A stretch of DNA of 54,937 bases, taken from NCBI GenBank assembly GCA_902781045.1, contig CACZHT010000035.1, positions 1-54,937 on the forward strand, given 5' to 3'. This document shows, in pieces, positions 25,589 to 32,899 of the stretch (position 1 is its first letter; each line of letters starts with the position of its first letter). The position numbers were made by a program, and so were the translations under genes. A model generated the notes under the pieces. The model had not been told where the DNA came from. It was given only the letters and a program-made list of their open reading frames with translations, and did no database searches. The stretch is from an uncultured Bacteroidales bacterium. Its GTDB lineage: Bacteria; Bacteroidota; Bacteroidia; Bacteroidales; Muribaculaceae.

Positions 25589-26248
25589 TTACGGGATGGC
25601 AAAGAACCAAGTGAAGTAGCAAGCCTCGACGGCAAACAAGCCCATGACGATGGTTGCCCACCAGGAGCCGATGCACTTGAAGCGCTCAATCCAGCGTTCG
25701 TTGGCTGTACCCAGTGTCTGGAACGCGCTCCAGAAACCGTGCGTGATGTGCAGCCAGATGGCACAGAAGCCAATCAGATAGACCGGCAACACCCACAGCT
25801 GGCCGAAAGCCAGCGACAGAGCCTCCTTGCCACTCAATGGCATGTCGCCCATGATCTCGGGGAGCTGCATCTTGGCCCAGAAGTGGTAGAGGTGCAACAC
25901 CAGGAAGCAAAGCACGATGATGCCCAGCACCAGCATGTTCTGCGAGGCCCACTCGACCGTGGCAGGCTTCTTCGACACCTCGTAGGCGTTCGAGCCGCGG
26001 GCCTTGCGATTCTGCATCGACAGCCAGAAGGCATAGCAGATGTGAATCACAAAACCACCGGCCAGCACTGCTGTGCCCACCAGTGCATACCAGTTGGCAC
26101 CCAGGAACTCGCACACTGCCTCATAAGCGTCAAACGAGATGAGGGCTACGGCGTTCATCAGCGCGTGGAATGTTAAGAATAGGATCAAGAAAAGTCCGGT
26201 GACGCTCATCACCACTTTTCGACCTACAGAGGAATTAGTTAACCACAT
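25589..26248 (-). CDS. frdC: Fumarate reductase/succinate dehydrogenase cytochrome b subunit
   Basis: A 219-residue membrane anchor with five hydrophobic helices that binds heme b and passes electrons between menaquinol and FrdB. Candidate heme ligands are His residues in LTFHALMNAVALI, GGFVIHICYAFWL, LVLHLYHFWAKM and IWLHITHGFWSAFQTLG. The start MWLTNSSVGRKVVMSVTG is typical. It heads frdCAB, whose promoter lies about 150 bp upstream. Confidence 0.95.
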   Translation of the reverse strand: MWLTNSSVGRKVVMSVTGLFLILFLTFHALMNAVALISFDAYEAVCEFLGANWYALVGTAVLAGGFVIHICYAFWLSMQNRKARGSNAYEVSKKPATVEWASQNMLVLGIIVLCFLVLHLYHFWAKMQLPEIMGDMPLSGKEALSLAFGQLWVLPVYLIGFCAIWLHITHGFWSAFQTLGTANERWIERFKCIGSWWATIVMGLFAVEACYFTWFFAIP

Positions 26249-26400
26249 AGCAGTTCAGTAAAAATTTAGTTATTAATTGATTATTTAATAAACAAACCCA
26301 GAATTGCACAAGTTGACAAGCACGCCAGCTTATCGACTTGTCCGCTCGGTGTGCCGCACCAGATTCTGAGCGACAAAACCAAACAAGGCACAAATAATCC

Positions 26401-26433
26401 GCAAAATTACCGCAAAAAAGTGGGATGCACAAA
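26401..26433 (-). promoter_or_regulatory. Promoter of frdCAB
   Basis: On the minus strand TTTG (26433-26430), a 20-bp spacer and TAATTTTGC (26409-26401). The leader would be about 145 nt, long for this window, and could hold regulation. Confidence 0.7.
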
Positions 26434-26480
26434 AAAAAGAGCGAAAATCGGTGTTTTTCGGCAATTATGGGCATGAAACA

Positions 26481-26518
26481 CCCTCGCCCCATGCCGTGTT
26501 CACAGCATGGGGTGAGGG
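26481..26518 (-). terminator. Hairpin after the small membrane ORF
   Basis: CCCTCGCCCCATGC (26481-26494) pairs with GCATGGGGTGAGGG (26505-26518), 14 bp with one G-T pair and a 10-nt loop. It lies 18 bp beyond the 34-residue ORF. Confidence 0.65.
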
Positions 26519-26536
26519 GCGCACCATCAGAGTGCG

Positions 26537-26641
26537 TCAGGTCTCCAGTATGATATAGGCCGCGATGAGCACCACTATAAACATGACCAACCTGAACACG
26601 TTGTAGCAGGTGTAGATGAACTCAGCTTTATCCTTATTCAT
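26537..26641 (-). CDS. 34-residue single-pass membrane protein
   Basis: An ATG at 26641 opens a 34-codon frame ending TGA. The peptide starts MNKDKAEFIYTCYNVFRL and continues with one hydrophobic helix (LVMFIVVLIAAYIIL) and a short end LET. Charged N-terminus, one helix and a strong hairpin downstream are what a genuine small membrane protein would show. It lies between frdC and the divergent phosphate transporter. I recognise no family; it could be a small subunit or regulator of a neighbouring membrane complex, which is speculation. Confidence 0.6.
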   Translation of the reverse strand: MNKDKAEFIYTCYNVFRLVMFIVVLIAAYIILET

Positions 26642-26769
26642 AGCGTGACAAGTTTTTTTTCACCGCAAAGGTCACACTTCGTTGTTTCATAACAGTGACA
26701 AATCGGTGACAATGTTGTGTCGACACAATATCTTCACAGGTTTGTAACCAGGATGAAACAAGCCACCGC

Positions 26770-26778
26770 TAACTTTGC
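26770..26778 (+). promoter_or_regulatory. -7 element for the phosphate transporter gene
   Basis: TAACTTTGC lies 28 bp before the ATG at 26807. The nearest TTTG is 25 bp upstream, so the -33 part is weak. The site lies inside the longer frame beginning at 26717, favouring the later ATG. Confidence 0.55.
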
Positions 26779-26806
26779 ACCATCATTCGAACTAAGTCAC
26801 TTAATC

Positions 26807-29050
26807 ATGGAGATTACTTATCTGATTATCACAGTGTTCATGCTGATTTTGGCAGCATTGGGCCTATTTGTGGGTGTGAGCAACGATGCGGTCAACTTCT
26901 TGTCATCGGCTATCGGAGCCAAAGCAGGCACGTTCAGAACCATTCTGGTCATAGCATCGATGGGCGTGCTCACCGGAGCACTCATGTCGGCGGGAATGAT
27001 GGATGTGGCGCGCCACGGCATCATGCAGCCAGACAATTTCTCGTTCCGCGAGGTGATGATTGTGTTCATGGCCGTGGTGGCCACCAACATCATCGTGCTT
27101 GACCGGTTCAACGACCTGGGACTGCCCACATCGTCGACAGTGACACTGGTATTCGGCCTGTTGGGGGCCACGTTCATCCTGGCCGTAGTCAAGATTCAAG
27201 CTGACCCGTCATTGACGCTGTCGGCACTGATGAACACTGACAAGGCACTGTCGCTGATTATCGCCATCTTTGCCAGTGTGGCCATTGCCTTTGTGTGTGG
27301 CCTGGTGGTGCAGTGGCTGTCGCGACTGGTGTTCACCTTCGACCTGCACAGCAGCAGTTGCCTGGTGCACGGCATCTTCGGGGGGGTGTCGTTCAGCGTG
27401 CTGGCCTACTTCATCTTCATCGAGACCCTGTCTGAGTCGCCTCTCATCGCCGACTCGCTGAAGACGTGGATTGCCGCCAACACCCCACTGCTGTTGGGAG
27501 GCACTTTTGTCATCACCGCAGTGCTGGCTGCCTTGTTGAGCCGACTACGCGTCGACGTGATGCGCATCATAGTGTTCAGCGGCACCTTTGCGCTGGCCAT
27601 GGCCTTTGCGGGCAACGACCTGGTCAACTTCATCGGTGTGCCTCTGGCAGGACTGGACTCCTATCAGGACTGGTCGGCGCATGGAGCCACCGACATCAAC
27701 TCCTACATGATGAGTTCGCTGTCACAGTCGGCGCGTTCTCCGTTCCTCTACCTGGCCATCGCCGGTGTGCTGATGATTGTCGCCATGGCGACAAGTAAAA
27801 AGGCGCATCATGTGGTGCAGACCTCGGTTGACCTGAGCCGGCAGGACGAGGGCGACGAGATGTTTGGCACCTCGCAGGCTGCGCGCAGCCTGGTGCGAGC
27901 CGTGCAGGATGGCAACGACTACTTGCGCCACGCCGCGCCACGCAAGCTGATGGCCACCATTGACCGGCGGTTTGACAAGAGTGCCAGCCAGCTGCCCGAC
28001 GATGCGGCCTTCGACATGCTGCGTGCGGCCATCAACCTGGTACTCTCGTCGGCTCTTATCATCGTGGGCACCAACTACAAGTTGCCGCTGTCCACGACCT
28101 ATGTCACCTTTATGGTGGCAATGGGCACCAGCCTGGCCGACCGCGCCTGGACACGCGACAGCGCGGTCTATCGTGTGACTGGAGTGATCAGCGTCATCGG
28201 TGGATGGCTCATCACGGCAGGCATCACCTTTGCCGCCTGTGCGCTGGTGTGTCTGCTGATGTACCTGGGCGGCATCCCCGTGATGCTGGCCATGATGGCT
28301 GTTGTGATCTATACGCTGGTGCGCAGCCACATCCGATTCGGCAAGAAGCAGCAAGATTCACATCAGGAACAACTCTACAAACTGATGATGCGCAGCCGCG
28401 ACCCCGAGCTGGTATGGGACCTGCTGCAGCGTCACATCAGCCAGACACAGTCGGGGGTGTGCCGCTTCACTCTGCAGCACTATGAACGCATCATCGACGG
28501 CCTGGCCCACGAGCGGGTGAGACAGCTGCGAGAGGTGGGCAAGGACTTGCGCCAAGAGCAGGACGAGCTCAAGCGCACGCGCCGCAAGGAGTTCCTGAGC
28601 CTGCGCCGCATTCCGCGCAACATCGCGCTGGAGCGCAACACATGGTTCCATCTGGGCGCCAACAGCAACCAACAGTATGTCTACACGCTCAAACGCATGC
28701 TCGAGCCAGTCAAGGAGCATGTCGACAACAACTTCAGCCCACTGCCTGAGAAGTATCTCACCGAGTTTGCCCCTGCAAGGAACACCATCACTGAGCTGAT
28801 GGAAGAGACTGTCAATATGCTCGAGAGCCGAGACTTCACAGGCTACAAGCAGGTCATGAGTCAGGCCGACCAGTGCAAGGACCAGCTGTCGCAACTGCGC
28901 GAACACCTCATCGACGACATGCAAGGCTCGGACAACTCATCGAGCTACAAGACCGCGCTCATCTATCTCACCGTCCTGCAAGAGAGCCAGGAGATGCTCA
29001 GCATCATGCGCCACCAGCTGCGCGCAGCCAACAAGCTGCTCTCAAAATGA
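26807..29050 (+). CDS. Pit-family inorganic phosphate transporter with C-terminal cytosolic domain
   Basis: A 747-residue inner-membrane transporter predicted to import inorganic phosphate with cations. The two Pit repeats are visible as GVSNDAVNFLSSAIGAKAG with GLPTSSTVTLVFGLLGA near the N-terminus, and LVLSSALIIVGTNYKLPLSTTYVTFMVAMGTSLADRAW in the second half. About ten or more helices span residues 1-530. The last 200 residues are a soluble helical domain (ERVRQLREVGKDLRQEQDEL and onward), like the PhoU-type extension of large Bacteroidota Pit proteins. Start chosen at MEITYLIITVF because the promoter element lies upstream of it. Monocistronic. Confidence 0.93.
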   Translation: MEITYLIITVFMLILAALGLFVGVSNDAVNFLSSAIGAKAGTFRTILVIASMGVLTGALMSAGMMDVARHGIMQPDNFSFREVMIVFMAVVATNIIVLDRFNDLGLPTSSTVTLVFGLLGATFILAVVKIQADPSLTLSALMNTDKALSLIIAIFASVAIAFVCGLVVQWLSRLVFTFDLHSSSCLVHGIFGGVSFSVLAYFIFIETLSESPLIADSLKTWIAANTPLLLGGTFVITAVLAALLSRLRVDVMRIIVFSGTFALAMAFAGNDLVNFIGVPLAGLDSYQDWSAHGATDINSYMMSSLSQSARSPFLYLAIAGVLMIVAMATSKKAHHVVQTSVDLSRQDEGDEMFGTSQAARSLVRAVQDGNDYLRHAAPRKLMATIDRRFDKSASQLPDDAAFDMLRAAINLVLSSALIIVGTNYKLPLSTTYVTFMVAMGTSLADRAWTRDSAVYRVTGVISVIGGWLITAGITFAACALVCLLMYLGGIPVMLAMMAVVIYTLVRSHIRFGKKQQDSHQEQLYKLMMRSRDPELVWDLLQRHISQTQSGVCRFTLQHYERIIDGLAHERVRQLREVGKDLRQEQDELKRTRRKEFLSLRRIPRNIALERNTWFHLGANSNQQYVYTLKRMLEPVKEHVDNNFSPLPEKYLTEFAPARNTITELMEETVNMLESRDFTGYKQVMSQADQCKDQLSQLREHLIDDMQGSDNSSSYKTALIYLTVLQESQEMLSIMRHQLRAANKLLSK

Positions 29051-29076
29051 CACCATTCGGATCCCGCCCCGAATTG

Positions 29077-29202
29077 TGGCGCATTGGGGACGGTTCTTTT
29101 TCGCCAAAAGTTAAATCTGATGGCGCATTGGGGACGGTTCTTTTTCGCCAAAAGTTAAATCTGATTAACAATTGGCGGAAAAGAACCGTCCCCAATGCGC
29201 CA
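29077..29202. repeat. Two 44-bp direct repeats plus an inverted copy (GGGGACGGTTCTTTTTCGCC family)
   Basis: Two identical 44-bp units (29077-29120 and 29121-29164) begin TGGCGCATTGGGGACGG. A third, inverted copy ends at 29202, pairing 29121-29151 with 29172-29202 over 31 bp with one mismatch. The stem is followed by TTTTTT on the plus strand, so it may also terminate the transporter transcript. The GGGGACGGTTCTTTT phrase resembles REP-type repeats mobilised by IS200-like (RAYT) transposases; that link is from memory. Confidence 0.85.
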
Positions 29203-29218
29203 TTTTTTGCGAAAGGTG

Positions 29219-29226
29219 TAACTTTG
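29219..29226 (+). promoter_or_regulatory. -7 element for the rRNA methyltransferase gene
   Basis: TAACTTTG lies 13 bp before the ATG at 29240, implying a very short leader. No TTTG lies at the usual distance, so the call is tentative. Confidence 0.45.
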
Positions 29227-29239
29227 TGGGCAAAAAGTG

Positions 29240-30628
29240 ATGGACATGAAGTTGAAGCAGGGATTTGTTGAGATGCTTGAGCAGGTGATGCCCGGCGAGG
29301 CCGAAGCATTGTGCCGAGCTATCTGCGAGACGGAACCGTGTGTGAGTGTGCGCGTCAATGAGGCCAAGGGGGCCTGCGTGCCCGCGGGCGTAGCGCGTGT
29401 GCCCTGGTGCCGGAGCGGGTTCTATCTGGACGCGCGTCCGGCATTCACGTTCGACCCGCTGCTGCATGCCGGGCTGTACTATGTGCAAGATGCGTCATCG
29501 ATGTTTGTCGCTCACGTCATCGGTCAGCTGATTGACCGCCCGGTGCGCTATCTGGACCTCTGCGCCGCCCCTGGAGGCAAGACCACAGCCGCGCTGCAAG
29601 CCCTGCCTGCGGGGTCGCTGGTGGTGGCCAACGAGATAGTGCCAGCCCGCGCCCGTGCGCTGGCCGACAATGTGATGCGCTGGGGCTCGCCGCATGCTGT
29701 GGTGACGTGCAACGCTCCATCGCAGCTGGGCCGGCTGGTCGACGCGTTCGACGTGGTGGCGACCGATGTGCCGTGCAGCGGCGAGGGGATGATGCGCAAG
29801 GACACCGAAGCAGTGTCACAATGGTCGCCAGCCCTGGTCGAGCAATGTGCAGCCCGTCAACGCGAGATATTGCGCGACATCTGGCCAGCCCTGCGTCCCG
29901 GTGGCCTGCTCATCTATAGCACTTGCACCTATAATCGCCAGGAGAACGAGGACATCATCGAGTACTTGATTGAGCACTATGGTGCCACACCAGTGAACAT
30001 CGACACCGACACGTCGTGGGGCGTCGCCCCGGCGATGGGTCGCGACCTGCCGTGCTATCGCTTCATGCCCCACCGCACGCGCGGCGAAGGGCTGTTCATG
30101 GCAGTGTTGCGCAAGCCCGCCGGCTCCGCGCAACCACTGCGCATCAAGAAGAAACCGTCATCGTCCTCCCCCACCCTCCCCGCACAAGTGCGCGACTGGC
30201 TGCTGAGCGTCCAGGACTATGACTTGAGCCAGCACGGTGATGAAGTGGTGGCCAACCCCAAGGCCCATGCCGACCTGCTGGCTGCGCTGCGTGCCGCCTG
30301 CAGTGTCATCTACTCAGGCGTGACGCTGTGCACAGTCAAGGGCAAGAATTGCGTGCCGCACCAGTCGTTGGCATTGAGTGCCGCACTAGAGCGTTCAGCC
30401 CTGCCCTCGTGCAGTGTCAATTATGCCACCGCATTGGCCTATCTGCGTGGCGAGGCCATCACGGTCGATGCCCCCCGTGGCCCAGTGCTGGTGACCTATG
30501 ACAATGTCCCGCTGGGTTGGGTCAACAATCTGGGCAATCGTGCCAACAACCTCTACCCCAAGGGCCTGCGCATCGTCAGCAAAAACAATCCCGACCATGC
30601 TCCGTGCATAGTCGGGATTGGAAAATAG
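29240..30628 (+). CDS. NOL1/NOP2/Sun family rRNA cytosine-5 methyltransferase (RsmF-like)
   Basis: A 462-residue S-adenosylmethionine-dependent enzyme that methylates C5 of cytosine in 16S rRNA. Motifs are YVQDASSMFVA and YLDLCAAPGGKTTAAL (SAM binding), ATDVPCSGEGM with Cys179 (motif IV) and IYSTCTYNRQENEDII with the catalytic Cys229 (motif VI). The C-terminal 150 residues form a PUA-like RNA-binding region ending VPLGWVNNLGNRANNLYPKGLRI, as in RsmF/YebU. I use ATG 29240; GTG 29237 and ATG 29246 are possible. It ends 13 bp before the convergent M6 protease gene. Confidence 0.93.
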   Translation: MDMKLKQGFVEMLEQVMPGEAEALCRAICETEPCVSVRVNEAKGACVPAGVARVPWCRSGFYLDARPAFTFDPLLHAGLYYVQDASSMFVAHVIGQLIDRPVRYLDLCAAPGGKTTAALQALPAGSLVVANEIVPARARALADNVMRWGSPHAVVTCNAPSQLGRLVDAFDVVATDVPCSGEGMMRKDTEAVSQWSPALVEQCAARQREILRDIWPALRPGGLLIYSTCTYNRQENEDIIEYLIEHYGATPVNIDTDTSWGVAPAMGRDLPCYRFMPHRTRGEGLFMAVLRKPAGSAQPLRIKKKPSSSSPTLPAQVRDWLLSVQDYDLSQHGDEVVANPKAHADLLAALRAACSVIYSGVTLCTVKGKNCVPHQSLALSAALERSALPSCSVNYATALAYLRGEAITVDAPRGPVLVTYDNVPLGWVNNLGNRANNLYPKGLRIVSKNNPDHAPCIVGIGK

Positions 30629-30641
30629 CCTGTGAAATTCA

Positions 30642-32870
30642 TCATCTCTTGCCGAGCATGATGTTGATGACGACATTGACATCAACCACGTCGACCTCGC
30701 CGTTGCCATCGACATCGGCCGCGTCAATCCTGTCGACCTTGCCGAGCATGATGTTGATGATTGCATTGACATCGACCACGTCGATCACACCGTTGCCATC
30801 GACATCGCCCACAATATCGTTGGGGAGGTAGTTGGTCGGAATCTCATCACCCATATAGTGGAATGTGATGTCGTCGACATAGATGGGTTCGGTCTTACTG
30901 CCGCCCGGCTGAGTGAAGCGCCACATCATCTGATTGACATCATTCTTGATGAGCCACTCGGCCACCTTGTCGGTACCTTTGGCCACATCGAGCGTGTTGA
31001 GTGTTGTCCACTTGGTGTCACTGGCACTCTTGTACTCCACACTGACCTTAGCTGCCGTGGTGGTGTAGTTGTAGGCATGGAACGAGACCATGAGCGGCCT
31101 GGTGGGCAGCGGCGCAGTCATATAGAAATAACTGGGCATCGTCATGGCGACAGCCTTGCGCCCGTTGCAAGCCGAGTCGGGCGCCACAACCACATTGCTC
31201 TGGAAGAAAGTCCAGTTGGCAAAGTACCCCATTACATCGGCCGCATCACCTGTTGACGATGTGGGCATTCGTTCGAAGTCCTCGGTGATGCTTTTGGCCC
31301 CATCTTGCCGGAACGTGGAGAAGGTAATGACCCCTCCCGACTCACGGATATCTCTGATGCCCAACTCGGTGGGAAGCTGCCCCCAGGTGAGCAGTGCCGG
31401 CTGTGTGAAGGCATCGAGGTTGCGAACGCTGCTCGTGCCCGGGAACGGGTCAGAGGCACTGGCCGATGTGGCCTGCCCGGCACGGATAATCTCAAGATAG
31501 TTGTGCTCGGGGTTAACATTGACATTGTTGTTGGTCCACGCGGCTATATTGGTCGAGTCGACTCGCCACACGAGCATACCGTGGCCGGGAATCTCGCTGT
31601 CCCATCGCGACTTCTGGCGGTTGTCAAGCATGAAATACTCACGCGAGATGGGCGACTTGATGATGTAGCCCTCGTTGCTGGTGTTGACCGGGTTGAGCGT
31701 ATAACTGCCCGGCTCGGTGATGACGGTGGGATTGGCGAAACCCATGGTGTAGCGCTCAAACATGGTGTATCCACAGGGTGTTCGTCCATGGTTGAAATAG
31801 CTACCTCCCGCCATGACATCCCATTCGCCCGGGTCATTGCTCCGACCACCACTCTTGCCATAGTCGGTGTCGTAATGGTCCTTCACACCCAGCACATGGC
31901 TGAACTCGTGGCACATGGTGCCCACGCCACCGATAGTGGCAAATAATCCATTGAGATACTCCAGCCCGTCCATCTCGACCGAGCAGGCATAGCGAGCCAG
32001 GAACTTGCCGTCATAACTCACGCCAGAGTTGGCAAACGACGAGGCATGTGGCCAGAGGTAAGACGAGGTGTTGCCACTATAGTTCGAGCCATAGCCGGCG
32101 ACAATGAAGTAAATCATATCGACGGTGCCATCACCATTGGCATCATACAGGCTGAAGTCCACTTGGTCTTGCACCTGCTCCAGCACCGACAGGAAGATGG
32201 TGCGGGCATTGGCTGTCTGCGAGAAGTCGTCAGCGTTGTAGTTGGCTTTTACCGGACCGATGACATCAAACTGTGGGTCAAACTGGCCCATCGAGTTGTC
32301 GTAGAAGTAGTCGCGCACCGAGCCGGTGCAGCTGACCCACTGCAAGCTGTTCTGCTCCTTGTAGCCAGTGTAGTTCCGCTTGTTGGTCTGATCCTGATAG
32401 AACGCTTGCGCGTCGGTGCGCTTGAACGACCTGTCCTTCAGCTCGACCAGGACGACCAGTCCTCGGTAGTTATCCCACGAGCCCGCCTTGGCCGGTGCCA
32501 TGGCGGCATCGCTCTGCGTGCGTCTAGCCCTTGCCGCCCGAGCCGTCTCCTGGCTCTGGAGATGCGTTCCCACCTGTGCCAGGAACTGTGTTTCACCTGC
32601 TGTGCGCATGGCCCTGTCGTGAGCCATGATGCCCGACGGCACCAGCCGCCCGTTGTCGAGGCGTGCATACTCAAAACAGCCACTGGCATTGCGCACAACG
32701 GTATAGCCGTCGGTGGTGCAACTATAGTTGTAGAACTCATCGCCCACGAGCCTGACAGTGACAGTCTTGCCGTCGGGCTGGGTGATGGTGGCCAGTGCCG
32801 GATGCGCCGGAACGGCATGTGCCCCCATCGCCATGGCTGCGGCGGCACATAGTGCTAGAGTTTTTTTCAT
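30642..32870 (-). CDS. M6 family metalloprotease with dockerin-like tail (copy 1)
   Basis: A 742-residue secreted zinc protease of the immune-inhibitor-A/M6 type. Residues 1-20 are a signal peptide. Residues about 25-90 are a conserved N-terminal module (GDEFYNYSCTTDGYTVVRNASGCFEYAR) shared with copies 2 and 3. The catalytic motif is GTMCHEFSHVLGVKDHYD (His321, Glu322, His325) with Met-turn DVMAGG at 351-356. DANGDGTVDMIYF (243-255) is a calcium-loop-like insert in the catalytic domain. A beta-sandwich domain follows. The C-terminus has two dockerin-like loops (GDVDGNGVIDVVDVN and ADVDGNGEVDVVDVN). It is the last of three tandem paralogues, 29 bp after copy 2. Confidence 0.94.
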   Translation of the reverse strand: MKKTLALCAAAAMAMGAHAVPAHPALATITQPDGKTVTVRLVGDEFYNYSCTTDGYTVVRNASGCFEYARLDNGRLVPSGIMAHDRAMRTAGETQFLAQVGTHLQSQETARAARARRTQSDAAMAPAKAGSWDNYRGLVVLVELKDRSFKRTDAQAFYQDQTNKRNYTGYKEQNSLQWVSCTGSVRDYFYDNSMGQFDPQFDVIGPVKANYNADDFSQTANARTIFLSVLEQVQDQVDFSLYDANGDGTVDMIYFIVAGYGSNYSGNTSSYLWPHASSFANSGVSYDGKFLARYACSVEMDGLEYLNGLFATIGGVGTMCHEFSHVLGVKDHYDTDYGKSGGRSNDPGEWDVMAGGSYFNHGRTPCGYTMFERYTMGFANPTVITEPGSYTLNPVNTSNEGYIIKSPISREYFMLDNRQKSRWDSEIPGHGMLVWRVDSTNIAAWTNNNVNVNPEHNYLEIIRAGQATSASASDPFPGTSSVRNLDAFTQPALLTWGQLPTELGIRDIRESGGVITFSTFRQDGAKSITEDFERMPTSSTGDAADVMGYFANWTFFQSNVVVAPDSACNGRKAVAMTMPSYFYMTAPLPTRPLMVSFHAYNYTTTAAKVSVEYKSASDTKWTTLNTLDVAKGTDKVAEWLIKNDVNQMMWRFTQPGGSKTEPIYVDDITFHYMGDEIPTNYLPNDIVGDVDGNGVIDVVDVNAIINIMLGKVDRIDAADVDGNGEVDVVDVNVVINIMLGKR

Positions 32871-32899
32871 CTTTTATTAAATAAGGAATATAAATTCGT

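Larger units (their letters stand above)
26249..26536. other. Leader and intergenic sequence upstream of frdC (288 bp)
   Basis: It contains the long frdCAB leader, its promoter and the hairpin beyond the small membrane ORF. No further gene is seen. Confidence 0.6.
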
